From Paenibacillus sp. NAIST15-1 (GTDB taxonomy: Bacteria; Bacillota; Bacilli; Paenibacillales; Paenibacillaceae), in assembly GCF_001894745.1 (NCBI RefSeq), contig NZ_BBYF01000003.1, positions 186,001 to 250,000 on the forward strand: a stretch of 64,000 nt of DNA, written 5' to 3'. A program made the translations under genes and the position numbers. The first letter of the stretch is position 1, and each line of letters opens with the position of its first letter. Below are positions 36,368-43,940 of this stretch, one piece after another. The notes under the pieces were generated by a model. It saw only the letters and a program-made list of their open reading frames with translations. It ran no database searches and was not told the DNA's origin.

Positions 36368-37072
36368 ATGAACGAATTAGAGCAGATTGAACATAAGTAC
36401 AATTTTACGTACCCGAAACTATATAGACAGTTGTATTTAGACGGTATGTTGGATTCGGGCGGAGAATATGGGCAGGATTGGAACGCAAAGTATTATGCCA
36501 AATTAGCCCAAAACCCGCCTATGCTGTTTTTCGGCTTTGACTTTGAGTTGCTGAAATGGAACAGTATCGTTGAAGAAATCGAAGCATTCAAAGACCCTAA
36601 CGATTATCGTCAGACGAAACCAGAGTTTCAGTTTGTTCCATTTGGTCGACAAAAAAACGGAGATTTGTATGTGTTCCAATTTGATAGACAAAACGGTGAG
36701 GATGTACCTGTTACGTTGGTTTACCACGATGATATTACCGCTGTTGTTTTGGCGAAAAATTTACAGGATTTTATTTTTCGGGACTTGCTTGAAGATTTAA
36801 CGAGTATGAAGTATTCCCATACAGCAAGTGGCGATTTGAAAGTCAATTCTGCCAACATATTAAGAACACACCGAAAGTATTTGAAGCATAGTCAAGTTGA
36901 AAAGTTGGAAGAAATATATGGTAGAGATGTTCTTGAATACATAGAAACGACCTCAACAGGGCTTGAGTTGCAACTGGAAGGGTTAATCTCAAACGATGAA
37001 TTAGAACAGGTGTTAAAACAGGAGATTAGTTTCGACGCGCTCGACAACGAGTTTGAGTATTGCAATTCATAG
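36368..37072 (+). CDS. SMI1/KNR4-family protein (probable immunity protein)
   Basis: A 234-residue protein and the only plus-strand gene in the accessory stretch. The N-terminal 130 residues fit the SMI1/KNR4 (SUKH) domain: NELEQIEHKYNFTYPKLYRQ, then FGFDFELLKWNSIVEEIEAF and FVPFGRQKNGDLYVFQFDR, the typical acidic/aromatic surface. In bacteria SUKH proteins are immunity proteins against polymorphic toxins. It has its own TATACT-type promoter area, a GGGAGGA site and a terminator at 37081. No toxin gene accompanies it. Confidence 0.82.
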   Translation: MNELEQIEHKYNFTYPKLYRQLYLDGMLDSGGEYGQDWNAKYYAKLAQNPPMLFFGFDFELLKWNSIVEEIEAFKDPNDYRQTKPEFQFVPFGRQKNGDLYVFQFDRQNGEDVPVTLVYHDDITAVVLAKNLQDFIFRDLLEDLTSMKYSHTASGDLKVNSANILRTHRKYLKHSQVEKLEEIYGRDVLEYIETTSTGLELQLEGLISNDELEQVLKQEISFDALDNEFEYCNS

Positions 37073-37080
37073 ACACGCAC

Positions 37081-37112
37081 AAGACGTCAGACCATCTACG
37101 GGCTGACGTCTT
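37081..37112 (+). terminator. Terminator of the SMI1/KNR4-family gene
   Basis: Perfect 10-bp arms AAGACGTCAG / CTGACGTCTT around a 12-base loop, starting 9 bp after the stop codon; the following sequence CGCTTTGTCTTT has only a broken T-tract. Confidence 0.7.
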
Positions 37113-37188
37113 CGCTTTGTCTTTCCGATTTGGTTTATAAATAAGAAAAGCTGTTCCAAATCGATAACGCAGGGAGAACTGTGCCTTC

Positions 37189-37827
37189 TTAAAGCCTTTT
37201 CATAATATCCTTCTTCTTTAGACCATTCTTTTTAGCTTTTGCATGCCAAAAAGAGTGTGTCGCTGCAAATCGCCAGGCAAAGCGTGGGAAATTGGGGCTG
37301 AACAGCAAGGATTCATCACTTCCCTGCGAATGTATATTTTTTGCCAGACTCTCCATTGCCCTTCCTAGATTTTTTAAAGGGCCCTGGCCAAGTGGTACCT
37401 TTTCGATAAAACCCATCATTTCACCAGCGCCTTGTCCGATTCCTTGTCCAAAATGAAGGCCGGATCGTATACACCAATTTTTGATGATTTCAAGAGCAAT
37501 GCAAGTTTGCTTCCCCTCATAAAATCCATTGTTTACAAGGGCATAAACGTAAATTTCCTTTTTCCGTTCTGCCTTCATATACCCTTCAAGCGTAGTCAGC
37601 ATCCTTAATAAATGCGACGGTATTGCATCGAAGTATAGAGGAAATGCAATAATCAGTGTATCCATGTGGCAAAGCTCGATGTATTGCTCATCGGTAAGCG
37701 GTTTTTTATTCATGTTATAGTGTGATATTTCATACTCAGAGTTTATCAGGGGTTCGAGTGCTTTGAGCATCCTGCCCGAATTGCTCTTTCCTAACTTGGG
37801 GCTTCCATTTATCATAGCGATTCTCAT
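37189..37827 (-). CDS. Flavodoxin-like NAD(P)H-dependent oxidoreductase
   Basis: A 212-residue flavoprotein of the flavodoxin-like fold. The FMN phosphate loop is MRIAMINGSPKLGKSNSGR, a second strand is DTLIIAFPLYFDAIPSHLLR (FMN isoalloxazine loop), and ALVNNGFYEGKQT the third. It is the last gene of a three-gene operon, sharing its start with the stop of the preceding flavoprotein gene. Such enzymes reduce quinones or act as electron carriers under the control of an adjacent TetR. Confidence 0.8.
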   Translation of the reverse strand: MRIAMINGSPKLGKSNSGRMLKALEPLINSEYEISHYNMNKKPLTDEQYIELCHMDTLIIAFPLYFDAIPSHLLRMLTTLEGYMKAERKKEIYVYALVNNGFYEGKQTCIALEIIKNWCIRSGLHFGQGIGQGAGEMMGFIEKVPLGQGPLKNLGRAMESLAKNIHSQGSDESLLFSPNFPRFAWRFAATHSFWHAKAKKNGLKKKDIMKRL

Positions 37828-38330
37828 TATATAACCCCCTTAATTGTTTGTAAGCTGTTATGGAAATACGTCTTGTTTCCTATGGAATTTAAGTTCACGC
37901 TATTCGCCGCAACCAGAGCTTGTGCGGTTTCCTTTTCTGCTTTGGTTATGTCATTTCCATAAAAATGAACCGATAGAGTAAATTTGTTATCATACCGGAA
38001 TCGGTGATGGGTTTCTCCATTTTTGATTGCAAAATAAGGAAGGAGATATGGCAAGCTCCTATCCACAATATTGCACACAAAGGGGCTGTAGCTCCCATAA
38101 ACACATTTACTGATAATAACCAGCTCATGACATTTTGAAAGAAGCTCGCCCATATTGTCATAACCATCCTTTATAACGCATTCTCCCGGTGTTCTGATCC
38201 AGCATCCAAAGCAACCAATGCATTTACGGATTGTGCCATTGTCTGATATAACCGTTACGTCTGTATTTGGGTTATCATACAACGCCATGAATTCTTGTTG
38301 ATTCAAATCATGGATAATCATTTTCATCAT
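37827..38330 (-). CDS. Flavodoxin-like protein with Cys cluster
   Basis: A 167-residue flavodoxin-fold protein with short N-terminal region and the cluster CIGCFGCWIRTPGEC, resembling the CxxCxxC-type motif of NADPH-dependent FMN reductase relatives, followed by KDGYDNMGELL. The later strand reads VYGSYSPFVCNIVDR. It overlaps the TetR gene by 4 bp and the downstream oxidoreductase by 1 bp, so all three are translated together. The Cys residues may carry a redox role; this is inferred. Confidence 0.75.
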   Translation of the reverse strand: MMKMIIHDLNQQEFMALYDNPNTDVTVISDNGTIRKCIGCFGCWIRTPGECVIKDGYDNMGELLSKCHELVIISKCVYGSYSPFVCNIVDRSLPYLLPYFAIKNGETHHRFRYDNKFTLSVHFYGNDITKAEKETAQALVAANSVNLNSIGNKTYFHNSLQTIKGVI

Positions 38331-38905
38331 TCTATCTCCTTAATACAATTGTTTATAAAAACATGAATCCAGTCCCCGGAATATCGAATACCCTGATTGG
38401 TAAGCAGCGAGGCTATGCCGTGTACCATTGACCAAAGAACAATCAGTTTTTCTGAGTAAGCTTCCTCTGGCAATCCTATGCTGTGAAACATTTGATACGC
38501 CGTTGTCCTGAATAAAGCAAATGGCGGATAATCATTGGCGTTCTCATTGTCCAAATCAATGGTTAATCCTGAGTGATAGAAAAGGAACTGAAAATATTGC
38601 GGATTTTCAATGAAAAAAGAAATATAAGCCTGCCCTAGCAGCGAGGTTGCTTCGAGACTGTTTTCCTGTCCACGAATTGATGTACGCATCTTATCCATAA
38701 ATCGCTCCGTTACATGCTCGCCCATAGCATAAATTAACTCGTCTATATCTTTAAAATGACTGTATGGTGCGGCATGACTGACGTTGCATTTCGCTGCGAC
38801 CTTACGCAGGGAAAAACCTTTTAACCCATCTTCATTAATAAGCCCTATACCAGCTTCTATAAGTTTATTTCGCAAATCACCGTGGTGATATGGTTTTTCT
38901 TTCAT
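38327..38905 (-). CDS. TetR/AcrR family transcriptional regulator
   Basis: A 192-residue regulator starting MKEKPYHHGDLRNKLIEAGI at the ATG at 38905 (AAAGGAAG upstream). The helix-turn-helix is GLKGFSLRKVAAKCNVSHAA, then PYSHFKDIDELIYAMGE. It is the first gene of an operon with two flavoproteins; its promoter lies within a 19-bp inverted repeat just upstream, so it very likely represses its own operon. An inducer such as a quinone or electrophile is plausible. Confidence 0.88.
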   Translation of the reverse strand: MKEKPYHHGDLRNKLIEAGIGLINEDGLKGFSLRKVAAKCNVSHAAPYSHFKDIDELIYAMGEHVTERFMDKMRTSIRGQENSLEATSLLGQAYISFFIENPQYFQFLFYHSGLTIDLDNENANDYPPFALFRTTAYQMFHSIGLPEEAYSEKLIVLWSMVHGIASLLTNQGIRYSGDWIHVFINNCIKEIE

Positions 38906-38928
38906 TTGATATATACTTCCTTTCACAT

Positions 38929-38977
38929 AACTTGACACTGTAAAGATCATAATAAACAATCTTTACAGTGTCAAGTT
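38929..38977 (-). promoter_or_regulatory. Promoter embedded in a 19-bp inverted repeat (TetR operator)
   Basis: Arms of 19 bp at 38929-38947 and 38959-38977 (AACTTGACACTGTAAAGAT and its reverse complement) are perfectly paired with an 11-bp spacer. On the minus strand it contains TTGACA, a 17-bp spacer and TATGAT, an almost consensus sigma-A promoter. A repressor bound there would block RNA polymerase; the adjacent TetR gene supplies the candidate. The -10 lies about 45 bp before the start codon. Confidence 0.85.
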
Positions 38978-39019
38978 GAACTTTCGAATCCCTCTTTCAC
39001 TTCCTCACGTATTAATTTC

Positions 39020-39094
39020 CGATAATGTACATCTATTCACGAAAAACCCCAGCCTTAGATAGCTCTTCAGGCTGGGGCTTTGATTGATGTTGCG
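39020..39094 (-). repeat. attC-like repeat, family A, copy 3 (truncated)
   Basis: About 75 bp. It keeps the end GATAATGTACATCTATTCACG and the hairpin ACCCCAGCCTTAGATAGCTC with CAGGCTGGGGCT, but the second half of the family-A element (including TTCCATGATTATACATC) is missing. It lies 3' of the GNAT gene that ends at 39103. Confidence 0.6.
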
Positions 39095-39102
39095 TCTTAA
39101 TG

Positions 39103-39576
39103 CTAAATCAAACGTTTTTCGTAAAACACAATTGTCATTTTATCGTTAATTTGTATGAGTTCCCCTGTCTTTTGATAACCTAATTTTTCATAGAGATAAC
39201 AATTCCCCTGCTCTTGTAATATGGTATCCAGTTCCCAAATTCGCGCATCGTTATATATATCTTCGATTATAGAAAATACCTTTTGTGCAATTCCTTTCCC
39301 TTGATGTTCAGGCAAAATAAATATTGGGCTGACGCGATAGATTTTATTCTCTTTCCTTACAATTCTAATTGCACCTATTGAAATATTTGAACTTTTTATA
39401 ATGTAGTAATCCGTAAACGATTGATTTAATCGATCTATTATTTGTTCCACAGATTCATTAGCAGGGCTGGTTTCATAATCCTGATATGTATTTAACAGCG
39501 GCATAAATGCTTTGATTTGCATTTCGTGAATCATCGTTGCTTCATTAAGACCTGATTTGATTAACGTGATGTCCAT
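39103..39576 (-). CDS. GNAT family N-acetyltransferase
   Basis: A 157-residue complete GNAT: MDITLIKSGLNEATMIHEMQ at the start, IFILPEHQGKGIAQKVFSII as the acetyl-CoA loop, and QGNCYLYEKLGYQKTGEL at the end. The arrangement, with IGAIRIVRKENKIYRVSPIF before the loop, is typical of the small bacillus-type GNATs. It sits directly 5' (on the minus strand) of the truncated attC-like repeat, as expected for a cassette. Confidence 0.86.
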   Translation of the reverse strand: MDITLIKSGLNEATMIHEMQIKAFMPLLNTYQDYETSPANESVEQIIDRLNQSFTDYYIIKSSNISIGAIRIVRKENKIYRVSPIFILPEHQGKGIAQKVFSIIEDIYNDARIWELDTILQEQGNCYLYEKLGYQKTGELIQINDKMTIVFYEKRLI

Positions 39577-39580
39577 TTTA

Positions 39581-39769
39581 TTACTCCCTCCGGATGCCTT
39601 TGAATGTCTTTAATTCATACCAATATATGATCAAGAATAAGATACTACCTGGTAAAAACGTAATAAAATATATCCATTTAGGTGCAAGTCCTGTCGGAGA
39701 CAAAATACCTCCACACATTATAATGAAACTAACTAGAGATCGAAGCCGAAAGTCTTCCTCTATATTCAT
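39581..39769 (-). CDS. Small two-helix membrane protein
   Basis: A 62-residue frame with two hydrophobic segments (LRSLVSFIIMCGGILSP and WIYFITFLPGSILFLIIYW) separated by a short Pro/Lys loop. It overlaps the 3' end of the neighbouring GNAT gene by 41 bp and starts after TTGGAGA, which is close to the ATG. The good protein-like sequence (SPTGLAPKWIYF) supports its reality. Function unknown. Confidence 0.55.
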   Translation of the reverse strand: MNIEEDFRLRSLVSFIIMCGGILSPTGLAPKWIYFITFLPGSILFLIIYWYELKTFKGIRRE

Positions 39770-40265
39770 TCTCCAACATTCCCATTATCACCAAGGACTC
39801 ATAATTTTCTTCTGATTTAATACATTCCCTTAACAAGCCTTCTACCTTAAATCCGGCCCACTCATATACGTGTCTTGCTCTATTATTATGTTCTTTAACA
39901 TCCAACCAAAGCCTATGCGCTTTAAGATGATTAAACACGTATTCTTGTACCAGCTTCATTGTTTCCTTCCCATAACCTTTACCCTTTTCACCTATATTAA
40001 TTCTAACTAATTCAATACAACCATTTTGATTTGATAGTCCTGATAATATGAAATACCCAATCTTCTGACTATTTGAGTTCTCTACAATCATATATATAAA
40101 ATCATTGCTTCTTCCCAATGCATCCTGGTGTTTATCCCTGGTCCAAGAAATAATATATTTCTTGCTATCTGGATGTTTTTCTAATGAGATAATGAAGTCT
40201 AAGTCCTCTATTTTGGCTCTCCTAAATTGAATGTTTTTCGATCTCATTAAGTACTCTAAGGTCAA
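39729..40265 (-). CDS. GNAT family N-acetyltransferase (RimJ/RimL-type)
   Basis: A 178-residue acetyltransferase with IQFRRAKIEDLDFIISLEKH at the start, IELVRINIGEKGKGYGKETM as the acetyl-CoA loop and the RimJ-type ending VKEHNNRARHVYEWAGFKVE. I prefer the TTG at 40265, seven bases after GGAGG; the ATG at 40283 lies upstream of that site. Its 3' end overlaps the small membrane protein gene. Confidence 0.82.
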   Translation of the reverse strand: MTLEYLMRSKNIQFRRAKIEDLDFIISLEKHPDSKKYIISWTRDKHQDALGRSNDFIYMIVENSNSQKIGYFILSGLSNQNGCIELVRINIGEKGKGYGKETMKLVQEYVFNHLKAHRLWLDVKEHNNRARHVYEWAGFKVEGLLRECIKSEENYESLVIMGMLENEYRGRLSASISS

Positions 40266-40307
40266 ATCATATCCTCCTATCATATTTAGTAGCTCTTGCA
40301 CAAGTTT

Positions 40308-40988
40308 TCACACTGAGCCTTCTTCGATTTGCTCAATCAGACTCATCAATTCCAAGAGATCGGACAGTTCTGCAGTCGGGTTCACCTTCATCTGCTTCAA
40401 CATTTCTTTATCGGATCGATAAGCTATAAACCTTATCCCTGCGCTAATAGATGCCATACCATCTATCCATGAATCGCCTATAGAGAGCCATTCATTCGCT
40501 GAGTTCTTAAATTCATCCAACACTCGCAAATATCCATCCGGTGAAGGCTTCAATGATTTCATTAACTCCCTACCAATAATGAAATCAAAATATTCATAAA
40601 TACCATTATCTCTTAATGCGATTTCTGCAGCTTCAACAGAATTATTTGTTACAATTGCAAGGTGATATCTACCTTGAAGTTTATTAAGGATCTCCACTGC
40701 ACCGGGCTCCAAATCTGCCCCCTGCATTCCACACACTTCATGCTTCTTCGCAATATCCCACATTTCATTCAGTAACTCTTCAGTCATTCGATTCGTTTGT
40801 ATTGCTTCCTCAACAATTGTTGATGTTGTATGGTAATCAAGATTATATCCAGCGGGTAGGATCTCTTTCGATACGAGAAATTGATAGGTTTCATACTTCA
40901 TGGCTTGGAAGTCAATTTTTGAGCTTAAAATCGTATTATCCATATCAAATACAATGCCTTTTAATTGATGCCTCATAGGATACCTCAT
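40308..40988 (-). CDS. HAD-superfamily hydrolase
   Basis: A 226-residue HAD hydrolase, beta-phosphoglucomutase/phosphatase-like. Motif I is GIVFDMDNTILSS (DxDxT), motif II is AIVTNNSVEAA, motif III SLKPSPDGYLRVL with the Lys, and motif IV SIGDSWIDGMASI. An alpha-helical cap sits between motifs I and II. Substrate: some phosphorylated small molecule. It overlaps the upstream hydrolase gene by 4 bp (ATGA type), so both are co-translated. Confidence 0.88.
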   Translation of the reverse strand: MRYPMRHQLKGIVFDMDNTILSSKIDFQAMKYETYQFLVSKEILPAGYNLDYHTTSTIVEEAIQTNRMTEELLNEMWDIAKKHEVCGMQGADLEPGAVEILNKLQGRYHLAIVTNNSVEAAEIALRDNGIYEYFDFIIGRELMKSLKPSPDGYLRVLDEFKNSANEWLSIGDSWIDGMASISAGIRFIAYRSDKEMLKQMKVNPTAELSDLLELMSLIEQIEEGSV

Positions 40989-41851
40989 TTACAAAGATGT
41001 GTTCTTAAAAAATCAATCACATTTTCAAAGGCGCTTTGAACTTGTAGGTCACTAAAGTTCTGATCAAAAACATGATCCGCTCCTTTTATAGTTATTAACT
41101 TTGTAGCTACTCCCTTTTCCTTTAACTTCTTGTGCATTAATACTGATTGTTCGTAGGGAACATCTGTATCTTGATCACCATGAAGAAATAATGTTGGGGG
41201 AAATTCTACCGTTATATTATTGATTGGGTTATATTGAATTAATTTAGTATAATCATGTTCATTGTTGATTCCCGTTACTTCTTTTAACCAGACACCATGC
41301 TGTCGGCAATATAAATAATAATTAAATCGTTCCCATTGGCCATTCGTAACTTCACGATCCCCGACATGCTGACAAGCTGTCTCCTTATTTATAGTCGGTT
41401 TCTGACAGTAGTATTCACTCGGTTTAGAGAGCCATTCCCCAAGAATATCCCCATAACCATAAAATGAAACGATCACTTTAGGTCTAATATCCATTGTTCC
41501 AATTAATAAGCTGAGATAGCCACCAGCTGAGCTACCCATAACTGCAATATTACTTACATCGAAATCAAACCATTCGATTGCTTTCGTTCTTACCCAATTA
41601 ATTGCGTCTTTTATGTCTTCAATGATCTCCTCTAATCCAGTTTCAGGAGCAAGTCGATAATCAATATTGACTATACTAAAGCCAGATCGTCTGAAATATT
41701 CAATTTGAGCGGAGGAAAGCCATGATCTTGCCCCAAAAATTAACGCTCCTCCATGGATATACAAGATCACTGGGGATTTTCTACCTTGATAATAAATATC
41801 TGCACTTATAGAGCAACTATTTACTTCTTTATAGATCTTCGTATCTTTCAA
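40985..41851 (-). CDS. Alpha/beta hydrolase (HSL-type esterase)
   Basis: A 288-residue esterase-like enzyme. The oxyanion-hole motif is YIHGGALIFGARS (HGGG-like), the nucleophile elbow AVMGSSAGGYLSLL (GxSxGG), the acid LHGDQDTDVPYEQSV, and the catalytic His GADHVFDQNF. This is the order of the hormone-sensitive-lipase type. No signal peptide. It is the first gene of a two-gene unit with the HAD phosphatase gene. Confidence 0.87.
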   Translation of the reverse strand: MKDTKIYKEVNSCSISADIYYQGRKSPVILYIHGGALIFGARSWLSSAQIEYFRRSGFSIVNIDYRLAPETGLEEIIEDIKDAINWVRTKAIEWFDFDVSNIAVMGSSAGGYLSLLIGTMDIRPKVIVSFYGYGDILGEWLSKPSEYYCQKPTINKETACQHVGDREVTNGQWERFNYYLYCRQHGVWLKEVTGINNEHDYTKLIQYNPINNITVEFPPTLFLHGDQDTDVPYEQSVLMHKKLKEKGVATKLITIKGADHVFDQNFSDLQVQSAFENVIDFLRTHLCK

Positions 41852-41888
41852 GACTTCATCCTCATTTCGAACTTACCACCGCATTTCA

Positions 41889-42030
41889 GCTAGCGTTTCT
41901 GTATTCGTAAAACGCCCCAGCCGATAACTCTTATCTTAGGCTGGAGCGTTTGTCGTCTGATCATCTTCCATGATTATACATCTAATAATCAATGGGCGGT
42001 AGCACCGATGTGTGAATACGTTGTTGGCAG
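41889..42030 (-). repeat. attC-like repeat, family A, copy 4
   Basis: About 142 bp. On the minus strand it opens GCCAACAACGTATTCACAC and closes TACGAATACAGAAACGCTAG. The hairpin is AACGCTCCAGCCTAAGATAA / TTATCGGCTGGGGCGTT, and the spacer TCTTCCATGATTATACATCT is identical in phase to other copies. It follows the VOC gene that ends at 42095. Confidence 0.7.
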
Positions 42031-42094
42031 ATTTCCCCTACTTCTTCGATCGCTCACGAATCAGTTCCTTTATTTACTGTCCCAGATTCTTTAA

Positions 42095-42493
42095 TTAAGA
42101 ATCTTTCGTTCCAATGATCATCTTTATACGTTCTCGTTCTTCGTTCTTATCCAGGTACTCAAAAAATCCAAGTCGATTCCCCCAAGGATCTGTAAAGGTT
42201 CCCCATTTGACCGGAACCTCTGGTCTTGAGTAAATTTCAAAATCATCTATTTCTAACACTTCAGCAAGTCTATCTTTTTCAGCTTCAATATTCGTTGTTC
42301 CCAAACGTAATGGCCCATTACCTTCAGTAGGTGTTCCTTCTGCAATCTGCAGCCAACATCCGGGAATCAGTTCCCACTCCGCAAACCCTTCATGTGGAAT
42401 AAAATCAGGCTTTCTATGTAAGAGTGTTTCATACCACTTCTGTCCTTCTTCCATATTTGATACCCGAAATTGAGTAGTCATCTCAAAAATCAT
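42095..42493 (-). CDS. VOC family (glyoxalase/bleomycin-resistance-like) protein
   Basis: A 132-residue VOC protein starting MIFEMTTQFRVSNMEEGQKW at the ATG at 42493 (GGAGGGAG upstream). Module one ends with GCWLQIAEG and module two with TFTDPWGNRLGFFEYLDK, both carrying the possible metal ligands (Gln/Glu). FAEWELIPG matches the family's beta strand. Single-gene unit with the attC-like copy A4 on its 3' side. Confidence 0.84.
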   Translation of the reverse strand: MIFEMTTQFRVSNMEEGQKWYETLLHRKPDFIPHEGFAEWELIPGCWLQIAEGTPTEGNGPLRLGTTNIEAEKDRLAEVLEIDDFEIYSRPEVPVKWGTFTDPWGNRLGFFEYLDKNEERERIKMIIGTKDS

Positions 42494-42528
42494 TGTTAGC
42501 TCCCTCCAAATTAATTGTTCTGACAATA

Positions 42529-42987
42529 TTAGGCCCTTAATATTTCTTTTTTCATTATCAGTAAATCTTCAAAAATAGGTCTTTGTACTGTACTAATGTT
42601 TGAAATGTCGATTTCTTCTAACGCTTTAAATTCAAGTCTTAAAGATTCCTTTTTAGGATCATTGAATTTTACGGTATTTCCATCATTCCCTATCTTCCCA
42701 GTGAGATCTACCAGTGCATTGAATATAAACATTACAAATACGACTTCATTCCCATCGGGATACCGATACTGCATTCTAGGTCCACTATATACCCCGTAAA
42801 GTTCATTTTTACAAACTTCTAAACCTGTTTCTTCAAGAACTTCTCGTTTCATTGTTTCTTCAATCGTTTCTCCTGGCTCCATTCCCCCACCTGGTAAACC
42901 CCAATCACCATAATCAGAACGCATTTGAAGTAATATTCTGTTATCTTTGTCCCGAATTATGGCTCCTCCTGTTACTATGATTCTCAT
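42529..42987 (-). CDS. Nudix hydrolase
   Basis: A 152-residue Nudix protein. The Nudix box is GGGMEPGETIEET and REVLEETGL, complete with the metal-binding Glu residues; the preceding strand reads ILLQMRSDYGDWGLPGGG. A C-terminal alpha helix (RPIFEDLLIMKKEIL) follows. The gene lies 35 bp upstream of the VOC gene in the same direction. It belongs to the ADP-ribose/MutT-like group, substrate unknown. Confidence 0.88.
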   Translation of the reverse strand: MRIIVTGGAIIRDKDNRILLQMRSDYGDWGLPGGGMEPGETIEETMKREVLEETGLEVCKNELYGVYSGPRMQYRYPDGNEVVFVMFIFNALVDLTGKIGNDGNTVKFNDPKKESLRLEFKALEEIDISNISTVQRPIFEDLLIMKKEILRA

Positions 42988-43034
42988 CTTTGAACTTACC
43001 TCTCAATTTTGTTTTATGGTTTGCGCTAGTTTCA

Positions 43035-43085
43035 TAGTTAGGTATTCGCGACGCCTCACTACCTTAAGGCCGAAGTCGGCCGAAT
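43035..43085 (-). repeat. Short attC-like site, family C, at the 3' end of a GNAT gene
   Basis: On the minus strand: CGGCCGACTTCGGCCTTAAG, GTAGTGAGGCGTCGCGAATAC, then CTAACTATGA. The GNAT stop codon (TAA in CGGCCTTAAGG) lies inside this palindrome. It matches the site at 43592-43640 in TAAGGTAGTGAGG and in GAATAC, so both represent one site family bracketing the same gene. Confidence 0.55.
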
Positions 43086-43612
43086 AAATTTTTTACCATA
43101 TGTACTTCATATTCATTTCTAGCAATTTCTTTATACTCATTTTTCTTATAAAAAGAAATTGCATCGTGCCAGGAATTTGTCGTTTCTAACACAATTCTCT
43201 TGAATCCTTTAGCTTGTGATCTTCTTTCAAGCTCTTTTAACATTTTTTGAGCTAATCCATGTCTTCGATATTCTTTTTGTACCGACATTCTAACAATTCT
43301 CCCTGTATCAACCTCTTCACGAATTAATGCACCAGTGCAAATAACTTTTGTATTTATTCTGCCAACCAAAAAGTGATTTCCCCTACTACTATAATTAAGG
43401 ACGATTTCATTGAGATCTTGATTTAATGATTCATCCAACGCTCCAAACCTCTCCCTTAGTCCAGCTAAAACAATACGTTTAGCATCTTCTTGTGTGTCTT
43501 TACTTACTTCTTCGATTACAAGCGTTTGATAAACTTCTTTCAAATTGAGATCTCCATCCTTGAATTGCTTAAAGTGAATGTTTTGAATTTCAGATAACGT
43601 GATTGTATTCAC
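43064..43612 (-). CDS. GNAT family N-acetyltransferase with a start codon inside a cassette site
   Basis: A 182-residue GNAT with an N-terminal helix region. GRIVRMSVQKEYRRHGLAQK is the acetyl-CoA loop and ETTNSWHDAISFYKKNEYKE the end. It starts at a GTG at 43612 that is the GTG of GTGAATAC in the attC-like end GTGAATACAATCACGTTATC, giving an N-terminus MNTITLSEI encoded by that site. The C-terminus (LFGRLRP) is encoded by the next site. The gene therefore fills a cassette from site to site. An alternative downstream start is not obvious, and there is no good SD before the GTG. Confidence 0.75.
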   Translation of the reverse strand: MNTITLSEIQNIHFKQFKDGDLNLKEVYQTLVIEEVSKDTQEDAKRIVLAGLRERFGALDESLNQDLNEIVLNYSSRGNHFLVGRINTKVICTGALIREEVDTGRIVRMSVQKEYRRHGLAQKMLKELERRSQAKGFKRIVLETTNSWHDAISFYKKNEYKEIARNEYEVHMVKNLFGRLRP

Positions 43613-43640
43613 GATACCTCACTACCTTACGGCTCCGAAG
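43592..43640 (-). repeat. Short attC-like site, family C, at the 5' end of the same GNAT gene
   Basis: On the minus strand: CTTCGGAGCCGTAAGGTAGTG, AGGTATCGTGAATAC, then AATCACGTTATCTGA. The end GTTATCTGA is identical to that of the B1 site. The stop codon of the upstream membrane-protein gene (TAA in GCCGTAAGG) and the start codon of the downstream GNAT gene (GTG) both lie inside. Confidence 0.6.
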
Positions 43641-43902
43641 ACTCTAGAACTTTATTAAAATATTTCTGGATTGATTCCTTAAAAAGAAATATTAATCCAA
43701 CAATAATACAAAAAAATCCTAACCAATAATTGATAGTTAGATTTATTTCATAGTCTTGCGGATTGTATGATCCTGCGGCTGCTGCTTGGTATGCAACTCG
43801 ACCGAGTTTGATTACGAATTCTTCAACAATCTTTGAAATTGAAATAATAATGATTCCTAAGAATATTGAAACTATAGAAAGAATAATTCTAGTTTGTTTC
43901 AT
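43627..43902 (-). CDS. Small two-helix membrane protein
   Basis: A 91-residue protein with two hydrophobic segments (RIILSIVSIFLGIIIISISK and YWLGFFCIIVGLIFLFKE) separated by a 35-residue loop (QAAAAGSYNPQDYEINLTIN). The C-terminal LESSEP is encoded by the attC-like site at 43592-43640. AGGAG precedes the ATG. It is flanked on the other side by site B1, so it forms a single-gene cassette. Function unknown. Confidence 0.72.
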   Translation of the reverse strand: MKQTRIILSIVSIFLGIIIISISKIVEEFVIKLGRVAYQAAAAGSYNPQDYEINLTINYWLGFFCIIVGLIFLFKESIQKYFNKVLESSEP

Positions 43903-43940
43903 ATGAATCTCCTTTCGTTAGTAATTCGCTCTTGGGGCTT

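Noticed and set aside
36178-36402. Minus-strand frame of 74 codons before the SMI1 gene
   Set aside because: Basic, low-complexity sequence overlapping the SMI1 start and promoter; no ribosome-binding site. It might be the tail of an old gene, but I cannot support it.
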